In this document: positions 9,171 through 17,486 of the stretch, piece by piece
Numbering within the stretch: position 1 is the stretch's first letter
Layout of the letters: the number at the start of each line of letters is the position of its first letter
From: SABI01 sp963663665
GTDB lineage: Bacteria; Spirochaetota; Spirochaetia; Sphaerochaetales; Sphaerochaetaceae
Assembly: GCA_963663665.2 (NCBI GenBank)
Contig: CAXXKP010000001.1
Location: 1,302,001 to 1,366,000, forward strand
Length of the DNA stretch: 64,000 nucleotides
Direction of reading: 5' to 3'
Program-made: the position numbers and the translations under genes
Notes under the pieces: generated by a model
Databases searched by the model: none
Told to the model about the DNA's origin: nothing
Seen by the model: only the letters and a program-made list of their open reading frames with translations

Positions 9171-10124
9171 GTGGATAATAATAGCCCGTATCAATCATGT
9201 TCGTTATGTCCGCATATGTGTAAAGTTGACCGTACTATAGGTCAGTTAGGTGTGTGCCGACAACATGATAAGATGAATATTGCATGGATAGGTCTTCACA
9301 AAGGAGAAGAGCCTCCAATTAGTAAAGAGGAAGGATCTGGCACTATTTTTTTTACTGGGTGCTCATTGAACTGTCCATTCTGTCAAAATGAGCAAATTAG
9401 TTCTCCTCGTACTACGTTTCATATAGAAGTGAGCGAGCAGGAACTTGCAGCATATATGATAGAGTTGCAAAATCTTGATGCTGCGAGTATAAATCTTATT
9501 ACAGGCACTCACTTTATTCCATCAATTATAGAATCCATTAAGATAGCAAAAGAGAGGGGTCTTCATATTCCTATCGTATGGAATTCCTCTGGTTTTGAGA
9601 GTATTGTGGGCCTATCTCTTATCGATGAGTTTATTGATCTCTATCTTCTCGATATCAAGACTCTAAGTGAGCAAACTAGTATTACTTATTGTTCTTATCG
9701 TGAGTATCCTCTCGTGATCACATCTGTAATTGATTATTTACTCTCAACTCAAAGGGAAACCTACTTTGATGAAACTGGGTCTCTGCATGGTATTCTTATT
9801 CGGCACCTTGTGTTCCCTTCATCTTTAGAGTCCACATATAAGGTACTTGAATACTTTGCGAAGAATTTAAAAGAACATGCATATCTTTCACTTATGGTGC
9901 AATTTATCAACCCTCATAAACTAACAGGTGAGAAGTATGTAAGCGAAAAAGAGTATGATGATTTATTAAATTTCCTTGATGAGTTAGAAATTGAGAATGG
10001 ATATGTCCAAGAGTTAGAGGATAACGTAGAATGGATTCCTGATTTTACTCAAGATAATCCTTTTCCACCTAATTTTGCTATCCCTCTTAATTCATTCTTG
10101 AAGAAAAGAAATCTTAACCAATAA
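9171..10124 (+). CDS. PflX/PflA-like radical SAM protein (COG1313 type)
   Basis: 317 residues. The N-terminal Cys pair CSLCPHMCK and LGVCRQH are followed by the radical SAM cluster motif GCSLNCPFCQN (C-x3-C-x2-C) near residue 63. The TIM-barrel part continues with LYLLDIKTLS. Extra N-terminal cysteines are typical of the PflX group, related to pyruvate formate-lyase activase but of unproven substrate. The GTG at 9171 with a G-rich stretch just upstream is the only start that keeps both N-terminal cysteines. The 3' end overlaps the convergent UMP kinase gene by 11 bases. Confidence 0.85.
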   Translation: MDNNSPYQSCSLCPHMCKVDRTIGQLGVCRQHDKMNIAWIGLHKGEEPPISKEEGSGTIFFTGCSLNCPFCQNEQISSPRTTFHIEVSEQELAAYMIELQNLDAASINLITGTHFIPSIIESIKIAKERGLHIPIVWNSSGFESIVGLSLIDEFIDLYLLDIKTLSEQTSITYCSYREYPLVITSVIDYLLSTQRETYFDETGSLHGILIRHLVFPSSLESTYKVLEYFAKNLKEHAYLSLMVQFINPHKLTGEKYVSEKEYDDLLNFLDELEIENGYVQELEDNVEWIPDFTQDNPFPPNFAIPLNSFLKKRNLNQ

Positions 10125-10803
10125 TTGTTCCAATAAATTTTTGATTTCTCAAGATGGCTATTGTGTTTTCAATATTTCTCCCATCTGCACAGATAACTTG
10201 TAATCCAAGACTTTCTGCCTCTTTAGAAGCAATTGGATCAAATGGAACATTTTTTCCAGGAGTCCAAGTATCGCCAACCATTAGACGAAAATCTTTCCAG
10301 CTTATTGTATCAATTGGGGTCGCTGTAGGATCTTTTTTAGGGTCATTTGTATACACTTTTGCAATATTTGATAAATTAATCACTTTCTTTGAACCAAATT
10401 TTTTTGCTAAATACACAGCATCTGTATCGCTGCTAAATCCAGGCTTCCATCCTGCTGCAATTAGAACTCGGCCAGAAAAAGTAATATCTGCAGTTGGATC
10501 AGTTACGACTGGGTCACTACAGTATGTATTGAATACTGCCCGTATTAAGGAAGCATTCAAACGAGTTGCAGAAATACCTATTTCATCTAAAAGCGTTTCA
10601 TGAGTTTCCTTCACAATAGATTTATATGCGTTTTGGTATATTCTAGCAGGAGCTCCACCTCCAGTCACGATGATGAGAGATCGCTCTAAATCCTCTTCAA
10701 GATAATCACTAATCGCTGATTGAAAGGAGTGAATAAAATCAATATCTACTTCACTAGGGGAAATGATAGAACCTCCAAGTGATAATACTGTTACTTGTCT
10801 CAT
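10114..10803 (-). CDS. pyrH: UMP kinase, archaeal-like amino-acid-kinase family
   Basis: 229 residues from the ATG at 10803, which has AAGGAG 7 bases upstream; an in-frame ATG at 10824 lies beyond this ribosome binding site and is less likely. Amino-acid-kinase motifs are visible: LSLGGSIIS at the N-terminus, IVTGGGAPARIY, and DTDAVYLAKKFGSKKVINLSN followed by VYTNDPKKDPTATPI. The pattern is nearer to archaeal UMP kinase than to E. coli PyrH. It converts UMP to UDP in pyrimidine nucleotide synthesis. The 3' end overlaps the radical SAM gene by 11 bases in convergent orientation. Confidence 0.88.
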   Translation of the reverse strand: MRQVTVLSLGGSIISPSEVDIDFIHSFQSAISDYLEEDLERSLIIVTGGGAPARIYQNAYKSIVKETHETLLDEIGISATRLNASLIRAVFNTYCSDPVVTDPTADITFSGRVLIAAGWKPGFSSDTDAVYLAKKFGSKKVINLSNIAKVYTNDPKKDPTATPIDTISWKDFRLMVGDTWTPGKNVPFDPIASKEAESLGLQVICADGRNIENTIAILRNQKFIGTIIG

Positions 10804-11197
10804 ATCAATACTCCTTATGCTCATAATGCCATATTCCTACACCTGTTTATTGTAGATCCTTTCTTCAGTTATCGTAGACGAAATACCCTGAGATGTCACT
10901 AGATGTACAACAAAAATATATCAAAATGTAGAATACATTGGCTTCTGATTACACCAAGATTATATAATGTTAAATCTTGATAGTATTTATTTCAATATTA
11001 AAAATAATGTTAGGAGTAGTGATATATAATTGAAAAAAGAAAATAGTTTGAGTTTATAAAGTTAGGACGAAATTCATGGTGAATTCTCCTTTTCCTCGCT
11101 AACCCTATTAGAGGTATAAAAGAGTAATAGTGTACGAAGCAGAATTGGTGAGTAGACAGTTAATTCAGTATCAAAATTCATCACAAAGGAGAGTTTT
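10804..11197. other. intergenic region between UMP kinase and ssb
   Basis: About 390 A+T-rich bases with no credible ORF. It must contain the divergent promoters of the UMP kinase gene and ssb. A short inverted repeat (GAAATTC / GAATTC around 11069-11085) and an A+T-rich TATAAAA at about 11116 are the only marks I noticed. Confidence 0.4.
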
Positions 11198-11578
11198 ATG
11201 AATAATCTTAACTCAATCTTAATCGAAGGGAATCTTACCAAAGATCCAGATATCTTTGTCACTACAAATGGGAATAGCTTATGTAAATTCCCTATTGCAA
11301 GCAATCGAATGTACAAAAATAAAGATCAAGAGCTTGTTGAGGAGACCTCATTTATTACAATCGAGACATGGAATACTCTCGCTGAGCATTGTGGAACATA
11401 CCTCCTTAAAGGTAAGAAAGTGAGAGTCGTGGGAAGATTGAAACAAGATAGATGGCAAAATGAAGAGAACCAAATGAAAGAAAGATTTGTCATAGTTGCA
11501 GAACATGTTGAATTTCAAAGTGATCACATAGAAGTTACTCCTGATAGAAACGAAGAAGAAATAAAAAAAGAGGAGTAG
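11198..11578 (+). CDS. ssb: single-stranded DNA-binding protein
   Basis: 126 residues. An OB fold starts MNNLNSILIEGNLTKDPD and continues CKFPIASNR, FITIETWN and KGKKVRVVGRLKQDRW, as in bacterial SSB. The C-terminal tail is acidic but ends EEEIKKEE and lacks the DDDIPF-type tip that binds partner proteins, so it may be a secondary SSB. AAAGGAGAG precedes the ATG. The last 15 codons and the terminator are copied 3.1 kb downstream (14647-14802), a sign of local rearrangement immediately after this gene. Confidence 0.9.
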   Translation: MNNLNSILIEGNLTKDPDIFVTTNGNSLCKFPIASNRMYKNKDQELVEETSFITIETWNTLAEHCGTYLLKGKKVRVVGRLKQDRWQNEENQMKERFVIVAEHVEFQSDHIEVTPDRNEEEIKKEE

Positions 11579-11686
11579 TTGAATGTAAGAAGAACCTTGT
11601 TGATAAAGTAGTTTAGGCAAGGTTCTTATTCTGTTATTGTAATTACGATTGAAAAGGGTTTAACTCGATGAAATCTTATGGATTGC
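11531..11686. repeat. 156-bp direct repeat, copy 1 (ssb 3' end plus terminator)
   Basis: Bases 11531-11686 and 14647-14802 are identical by eye except for one base (gaaaaggg here, gaataggg in copy 2). Copy 1 starts inside ssb at the codon for Glu in EVTPDRNEE. The pair encloses about 3 kb containing coding debris and the EAL gene. Confidence 0.92.
11590..11627 (+). terminator. hairpin after ssb
   Basis: A perfect 10-bp stem, AAGAACCTTG (11590-11599) with CAAGGTTCTT (11618-11627), lies 11 bases after the ssb stop. The tail is T-rich (ATTCTGTTATTG) but not a clean T run. It is duplicated unchanged at 14706-14743. Confidence 0.65.
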
Positions 11687-11705
11687 GAGATACCAACTCT
11701 GTGTG

Positions 11706-12458
11706 TGCGTATATAGGAAAGAGACTGAGGTGTGGACTCGGGTGGTGGGTACTTTGTTTAATAAAAGCCAGAAGTACGAGTATTGTAAGAGGAAGCTCTA
11801 CCGTGCTCTCGAAGCATCTGTTCACGAGATGATATGAAGATTACAGGCCTAGAAATATCCTCCCTCATAGATTTTCTCAATAGGATTCCGTGTGTTCTTT
11901 TTCCTAGGAATACAACTGGAATTATTGCTACTGCCATAATACTTTGTTGATACCCTTGGTTGTCGATAATCTACAAATTGGTGTGAACACCTTAGAGATG
12001 TTTATGGGATTTTTTTTAAGAAGAAAAGGAAAAGTGGATGGAGTAGTGGTTCCTGATGGTGAGGAAGGTTTAACATAAATAGATTGTTGATAACATTGAT
12101 ATGGATATCAACCTTCCGTGGAATAAGGATGCATTAGAGTTTGGGTGGAAAAGATAAAGAATATGCTTGCATCTCTCAAATGGTATTTGATAAGTTTTGG
12201 AGACACGTATTACCATCTACCATTCATTGGATGACGAGGATTTTGGATCGATTGAAAACTATGTAAAGGGGTGATAATGTTGATGGGTGGAAAGATCCAT
12301 TGTGATTTAATCACCTATTTTTTTACCTGGCCCACTTCTGCTGGTGCCCTGAGCATATAGTGGTCAGCATATCTTTTATGCTCTATGTCGTGAGGGTTTG
12401 AGTGAAAACTCTATAATGGATGATATTATGGCGATTGAAGGTAATGAAAGGTATGCAA
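11706..12458. other. gene-free patch with coding debris after ssb
   Basis: About 750 bases with no intact gene, G+C-richer than its surroundings. Several short plus-strand frames have plausible protein composition but are interrupted by stops and frame changes: 11834-11950 (MKITGLEISSLIDFLNRI...), about 11946-12078 in a second frame (LLIPLVVDNLQIGVNTLEMF...), and 12096-12157 in another (MDINLPWNKDALEFGW). I cannot name a parent gene. A short GTGATT/AATCAC inverted repeat followed by a T run lies at about 12302-12325. Confidence 0.35.
11834..12078 (+). pseudogene. possible frameshifted gene remnant
   Basis: An ATG at 11834 opens a 38-codon frame (MKITGLEISSLIDFLNRIP then a hydrophobic stretch) that stops at 11950. 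The next frame continues at once with another hydrophobic and basic stretch (LLIPLVVDNLQIG, FFLRRKGKVDG) to a stop at 12078. Joined by a single frameshift they would read as a small membrane protein. No family is recognised and chance cannot be excluded. Confidence 0.25.
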
Positions 12459-14381
12459 TCAACTTTTCCCCACCTGAATAATTAAATCTCGGAAGTCTTT
12501 CTCCTGCAACGGTTTTGAATAGTAATATCCTTGTGCCCTCTCAATACCGACATTTCTGATCAGTACCAATTGCTCCTCGGTTTCCACACCTTCTGCAACA
12601 ACACATTTGCCCATTTTATGCAGCATTTCGGTCAATAAGGTAAGCATGGAAGGATTTGCCATGGCTGCATGAATAACACTTTTATCAAATTTTACATAAT
12701 CATAGGGGAGGTCAATCAACGCTCGGAGATTCGAATAGCCTGTTCCAAAATCGTCCAGAGCAAAAGTGATTTTTTTTAAAGATAATTCAATCATTACATC
12801 TGATACAGTGTCATATGATTGCAAAACCACAGATTCGGTTATTTCAAAACCTATCCGTTTGGGTTTGACTCCTTCCTGCTCAATGATATTTAGAAGTGTT
12901 TTCCCAATGGTCTTTGACTCAAAATCTTCTCCAGAAAGATTCATGGCTATGTGATTTAAAGGTGAATTATCCTCAGGAATTTGTTTGATGAATCTACAGA
13001 CTTTAGCCAGAACAATCTGCGTAAGTTGAACGATCAGTCCTGTTTGTTCCGCTAGCGATATGAATTCATCTGGCAGTAAAAATCCTAAGTGGCGATCCTC
13101 TATTCTTATCAGTGCTTCTGCCGATACGAGTTGTTCAGTCTTTACTTCATAAATGGGTTGATAATATACAAGAACCTGTTCTGGAAACTTTATGGACTCT
13201 CGTAATGCTGAGATGATATTGAGTTTCCGCTCATGATCGATGGTGCTTTCACGGGTATATATAATCAGAGACCTATTACGTACCGTTTTAATTTCAAGTA
13301 ACAATTGGTTAGTCGCTTTTTTAAACTCCTCAAGAGTCTCTGCTTGTTGGGGTATGTTTATTATTGCCATATTGATTTGTATGTGAACTGATCTTTCATT
13401 AAGCTCCCAAGGACTATTCAATCTGGTTTTTATCTGTTCGGCTATAGCTTGCGCAGTTTTTTCGTTGCTTGCAGGAATGCATAGACAAAATTGGTCATTG
13501 GAAATCCTAAAAGCCTCATTCGCTTTCACTAATGTCCGAAGAAAGTCTGCAAGACTCACAAGCATTTGATCACCAAGGAATTGTCCGTAGCGGGAGTTGA
13601 AATATCGGAAATTCTCAATATCTAGCAGGATTACTGCATACGAGGAATGGAAACGAAATATTCTGATCATTTTACGTTTGAGAAGCGTAAAAGATGGCAA
13701 TCCTGTCAAAGGATCAGTTCTGACTGAATCCCTTTGCCCTATAAGGTAATACAGCACCATCATAAAGGAATTCACCATGGTAAACATGACATGGGTGTGT
13801 GTAACGTAAAAAGTAATGAGTGATGTAGCAAAGGCGACCGGCAAAAGCATTGAAATGAATAGAAAGGATCCTTGCAATTCTTTTCGATGTCCCAATGTAG
13901 CGAGAAGCATGGCAAGGCAAAAGAAAAAAGAAAGGATAAGCATGTAAGAGGTTCCTACCGATGGCAACATGTGTTCATACCCATCATTGAAAGGATAGAA
14001 CCTTTGCTTTGGAATGTCGAAAAAGGCAATTATCGTTAGAACCACAAGTGGAATATTATGGATAAATGAGAGAATATTCACCAATTTTTCATTATCAATG
14101 ACATTGATGGCATTGAAATGCATCCACATTCCTAATAAGAGGGGAAACGAAAGGAAGTGCAATGTCCACAGGAGTCTGATGATAGGAATTGGGTATACAA
14201 CGATACCTTCTCTTCCGAGGCACATGAAAATTGTGATGATAAGAAATATTGAATAGGCAATTGTCAATTCTACAAAAAAACGGCTTCCCCGATCTTTTTT
14301 AATCAAAGGGAATCTCAGGACATCAACCAGAATAGCCAGCATAAGAACCGTGGAAAGCAAGGTAGCTTCAAAATAATGCAT
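12459..14381 (-). CDS. membrane GGDEF(degenerate)-EAL cyclic-di-GMP phosphodiesterase
   Basis: 640 residues. About 1-225 is a multi-span membrane sensor of 7-8 helices. It is followed by a GGDEF domain whose active-site loop reads RISNDQF, so the GGDEF signature is lost and cyclase activity is unlikely. An EAL domain (about 385-635) keeps the catalytic set: AEALIR, MNLSGEDF, FEITES, LDDFGTGYSN, VKFDKS and AEGVET. The protein should hydrolyse c-di-GMP in response to a membrane signal. GAGGAG lies 5 bases before the ATG at 14381. The gene is visibly richer in G+C than its neighbours and sits between the two copies of a 156-bp direct repeat, which suggests that it arrived by insertion. Confidence 0.92.
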   Translation of the reverse strand: MHYFEATLLSTVLMLAILVDVLRFPLIKKDRGSRFFVELTIAYSIFLIITIFMCLGREGIVVYPIPIIRLLWTLHFLSFPLLLGMWMHFNAINVIDNEKLVNILSFIHNIPLVVLTIIAFFDIPKQRFYPFNDGYEHMLPSVGTSYMLILSFFFCLAMLLATLGHRKELQGSFLFISMLLPVAFATSLITFYVTHTHVMFTMVNSFMMVLYYLIGQRDSVRTDPLTGLPSFTLLKRKMIRIFRFHSSYAVILLDIENFRYFNSRYGQFLGDQMLVSLADFLRTLVKANEAFRISNDQFCLCIPASNEKTAQAIAEQIKTRLNSPWELNERSVHIQINMAIINIPQQAETLEEFKKATNQLLLEIKTVRNRSLIIYTRESTIDHERKLNIISALRESIKFPEQVLVYYQPIYEVKTEQLVSAEALIRIEDRHLGFLLPDEFISLAEQTGLIVQLTQIVLAKVCRFIKQIPEDNSPLNHIAMNLSGEDFESKTIGKTLLNIIEQEGVKPKRIGFEITESVVLQSYDTVSDVMIELSLKKITFALDDFGTGYSNLRALIDLPYDYVKFDKSVIHAAMANPSMLTLLTEMLHKMGKCVVAEGVETEEQLVLIRNVGIERAQGYYYSKPLQEKDFRDLIIQVGKS

Positions 14382-14646
14382 AAAAACTCCTCAGACATAA
14401 TAATACGATGGGGGAAAACCTGACAACGTTCTTGCACTTCCCAGTCCTGAGTAAATAGCTTATTTTTCAGGAATATAATATTATTCTGAGACAAATCATT
14501 CAGACATGTAATCCCCACTAATTTTGATTATAAGTATACTTTATTCTTCAAGAGTGGAAAGCAAAAAATGTAATAATTTGACAATGATTTCCCTTACAAG
14601 CAATAAGTGTGGTTAAGGAGAAGTGTTGACTAGGATGAGTTCCTGG
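14382..14646. other. upstream region of the EAL gene
   Basis: 265 bases with no ORF of note. It contains the promoter and leader of the EAL gene (minus strand) and ends exactly where copy 2 of the ssb-tail repeat begins. With the repeat and the following 80 bases, the gene-free stretch is 14382-14882. Confidence 0.4.
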
Positions 14647-14802
14647 GAAGTTACTCCTGATAGAAACGAAGAAGAAATAAAAAAAGAGGAGTAGTTGAAT
14701 GTAAGAAGAACCTTGTTGATAAAGTAGTTTAGGCAAGGTTCTTATTCTGTTATTGTAATTACGATTGAATAGGGTTTAACTCGATGAAATCTTATGGATT
14801 GC
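14647..14802. repeat. 156-bp direct repeat, copy 2
   Basis: Same sequence as 11531-11686 with one substitution. It carries the last 15 sense codons and stop of ssb without the rest of the gene, plus the ssb hairpin. After 14802 the sequence differs from copy 1. Confidence 0.92.
14706..14743 (+). terminator. duplicated ssb terminator hairpin
   Basis: An AAGAACCTTG / CAAGGTTCTT stem identical to the one after ssb, here with no gene in front of it except the truncated ssb tail. Confidence 0.55.
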
Positions 14803-14882
14803 TGAATCTGCAACTACTCCTTGAGCATAGGCTCATGTCTTAGTTTGAAACCAGATCTGAATGTTTACTACTTGTCGCAAAT

Positions 14883-15854
14883 CTAGAAGTCATACCATGC
14901 CCCGATTGCGAAATATTGTTCGATTTGGAGATTCTCCCAAGATGTCGGCGTGAGTGAATCGTTGTGATTAAAGGAAGCAATTTGTACCCGACCTCGATAA
15001 TACTCTAAGCCGAAACGGAATCGCTGATTACTACCCGGAACGTTCACGACTTGGCCCGCTTGAATTGTGGTGCTTGGAAACCATGATGTTTCCTGATAGC
15101 TGGAAGTGTGGATTGCGAGATACCAACTCTGTGTGGGCCATTCAAACAGGGGCCAATTCAATTCTAAGCCAATGTTTGCCTGCCAAGGGAAGGAATTATA
15201 GCAGAGCATATAGCGAAGCATATCCATGGAATACCGCGCTTCTAGGTATATTCTTACTTTAGGAGATATATAAAATGAGATCCCCCCCATGAGCGAGTCT
15301 CGAACATAATTGAGACCATACGTATCACCTTGAACGAGGTCTTGTTGATCAGTGACTGGCAATTCTATGACCCCATAATTTGCAATATACTCATCACCAA
15401 CGTGACTTGATAGGTGGTGGAATCCGAAACGAAAGCGCACCTGTTGTGTTACCTTGAAATTCAAAGTTAGAAATCCTGATCCTTCCCACCCAAAATTATC
15501 CAATTTGTCTTCAAATGAATCGAACAGCGTAATAACTCCTGCTCCAATTGAGAGCTCAAAGGCTAGTGGATGACCTTCTTTTGGTTCAATCCGGAAAAGG
15601 CTCTGCACACCACCGAACTCTAGTACTTCACGAAGGCTCAAGGGGCAATCATCCTGCAAAGTGTCGATTTCTTGATGTAAATATAGAGGGAAAGAGAGTG
15701 CGAATCGAGGGAAATTCTGATCTGCAATCGGTGCAGGAAAGAGCGATTCCTCGGGGACTAAGATTATTACTGGGGTTGCCAGAAGAGGTGAACTGCAGCA
15801 CAATGAAATCAAAACACTCAGGAAAGTTCTTCTCAATTTTAAGCCAAAGTCCAT
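14883..15854 (-). CDS. DUF1207-type outer-membrane beta-barrel protein
   Basis: 323 residues from the ATG at 15854, chosen because GAGGTG sits 6 bases upstream and the protein then begins with a signal peptide (MDFGLKLRRTFLSVLISLCC, cleaved near LLA-TP). The rest is alternating beta strands ending in IGAWYDF, a typical C-terminal aromatic of an outer-membrane barrel. The segment RFGFHHLSSHVGDEY matches the DUF1207 pattern. The function is unknown; a porin-like role is plausible. The gene is G+C-richer than the genome around it. A 27-bp piece of it (15109-15135) also occurs at 11679-11705, next to ssb. Confidence 0.8.
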   Translation of the reverse strand: MDFGLKLRRTFLSVLISLCCSSPLLATPVIILVPEESLFPAPIADQNFPRFALSFPLYLHQEIDTLQDDCPLSLREVLEFGGVQSLFRIEPKEGHPLAFELSIGAGVITLFDSFEDKLDNFGWEGSGFLTLNFKVTQQVRFRFGFHHLSSHVGDEYIANYGVIELPVTDQQDLVQGDTYGLNYVRDSLMGGISFYISPKVRIYLEARYSMDMLRYMLCYNSFPWQANIGLELNWPLFEWPTQSWYLAIHTSSYQETSWFPSTTIQAGQVVNVPGSNQRFRFGLEYYRGRVQIASFNHNDSLTPTSWENLQIEQYFAIGAWYDF

Positions 15855-16527
15855 TCTAATCACCTCATCAGATGCAAGAATATGTGAACCTACGGGAATT
15901 CTACGGCATGCACGTATAGAGCATTGTGAATAATTAGGCATTTTCTAAGAAGTAGACGATAATTGATAATACAATACGAACTTTTTAATGTAAAACATTT
16001 TTTCTTAAACGTCATGACTGAATCATACTAGATTTAAGAAATCACTGTTTACCAAGACACTATAAAACATCTCATCTTGTAGATATTTTAGTCATGAGTG
16101 ATTATGTTTTAAGATTGCCCGATTAAAAAAATGTATATTTCTCTACAAGAAATATTTCAAGGGATTTATTTTAAAAATAAGAGATTTTTGTGAGAATGAA
16201 AGAAAATTTTATACAATTTTACGCTGATAATCATTAGCAATTTAGTTAACGAATTATCAAAGATAGAAACAGATTTTGATAAAATATGCAAAAAATAGAA
16301 TATACACAAGCTATATATTTAAATTCCATCTATACTTGATATCTATTTCTGAGGGAGAAAGGAAAGTAAGGCTTAGAATTAAGATTTATATAAAGTATGA
16401 AGGTTACTTGATGTTACATATACATTTGAACCGTTTAAGTATTAAAACATCAGGAGAAATCATCCTAAAATAGGGATAATATTACGGTTTATTATCAATT
16501 TTATACGCTTAGATTAAAGGAGTTAAG
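15855..16527. other. A+T-rich intergenic region
   Basis: About 670 very A+T-rich bases between divergent genes. Small frames (for example 16276-16473) lack ribosome binding sites and coding character, and I regard them as chance. No tRNA, hairpin terminator or repeat was noticed. The promoter and AAAGGAG ribosome binding site of the next gene lie at the right end. Confidence 0.4.
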
Positions 16528-17256
16528 ATGGTTAAAACACACAAGATTGAAATGGGAACATTAGATTTTAGAATGACTATTTATAGAGTTGGAGCAATTG
16601 CTACTGCATTTATGCTTACCATGATTCCTGTTCAAATCTTTTTTTATATACTTTGGCCCCATCCAACAACGATTATCGCCTGGTTCTCTTTATTTCAACG
16701 TAACTGGTTTATTGGTCTTATGAGTTTTGATCTTCTCTATTTGTTAAGCATGGTTGCTTCAATCTTCCTGTATCTTGCGCTCTTTTTTGCTCTATATGAT
16801 GGAAATAAATCGTTGAGTATTTTTGCCCTCATACTAGGTTTGATTGGATTAGCTATTTATTTCCCTTCAAATACATCACTCGAAATGCTCTCAACTAGCA
16901 GACAATATTTTCAAGCCGTTACTGACCAAGATAAAACGATCTTACTTTCAACCGGTCAAACTTTATATGCAGTATGGAAAGGAACTTCGTATGCTGTATA
17001 TTATGTATTTAATGGAATTGCATTAATACTATTTTTTTTAGCGATGATTAAGGATAATAGTTTCAGAAAACTAACAGCATCCTTTGGACTTACATCTGGA
17101 ATATTAATGATCGTACCTGCAACAGCTGGTATAGTTGGTATGGTTATGTCCTTATTATCCCTAATACCTTGGTCTATTTTTTCTGTTTTAGTAATTAAGG
17201 ATTTCAATACGATAATTAGGGGAATAAAAAGGGTTGAAAAAGAGGAGCTTAGATGA
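16528..17256 (+). CDS. DUF4386-like six-helix membrane protein
   Basis: 242 residues with about six hydrophobic helices. The pattern of a short N-terminal YRVGAIATAF helix, LLSMVASIFLYLALFFALYD, LIGLAIYFPSNTSLEMLS and a late VFNGIALILFFLAMI resembles DUF4386 integral membrane proteins. The function of the family is unknown. AAAGGAG lies 7 bases before the ATG. The gene is not in an operon; the next gene is convergent 230 bases away, and the gap holds nothing recognisable. Confidence 0.65.
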   Translation: MVKTHKIEMGTLDFRMTIYRVGAIATAFMLTMIPVQIFFYILWPHPTTIIAWFSLFQRNWFIGLMSFDLLYLLSMVASIFLYLALFFALYDGNKSLSIFALILGLIGLAIYFPSNTSLEMLSTSRQYFQAVTDQDKTILLSTGQTLYAVWKGTSYAVYYVFNGIALILFFLAMIKDNSFRKLTASFGLTSGILMIVPATAGIVGMVMSLLSLIPWSIFSVLVIKDFNTIIRGIKRVEKEELR

Positions 17257-17486
17257 AAGTTTTTCTCGATACATAGGTCTTACATAAAAGGAATTTACCT
17301 TCACCTTTGTTTAGTTTGGATTGTTTAGTGGATAATGGAAACTATTGAAATTTTTAGAAATGATTTTCATTTGTACACCAAAAGTACAGTATCAACGTTG
17401 CCATTTGCGAAGTTATTATTATTTTCTTGTGTAAAAGCTAACCCAATATGAAAGAATTTCCCTAAAACTGATATGAATAGATTAGG

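Noticed and set aside
12302..12325. Inverted repeat followed by T run as a terminator
   Set aside because: The stem GTGATT/AATCAC has almost no loop and there is no intact plus-strand gene in front of it.
12459..14381. EAL gene as cargo of an IS or composite transposon
   Set aside because: No transposase, terminal inverted repeats or short target duplication; the flanking repeat is host ssb sequence.
14548..14736. Minus-strand ORF starting MPKLLYQQGSS that also occurs at 11348-11620
   Set aside because: It is the antisense of the duplicated ssb tail and terminator; both copies are shadows of the 156-bp repeat.
16276..16473. 65-codon plus-strand ORF in the A+T-rich gap
   Set aside because: No ribosome binding site, composition of chance A+T-rich DNA, and no recognisable protein.
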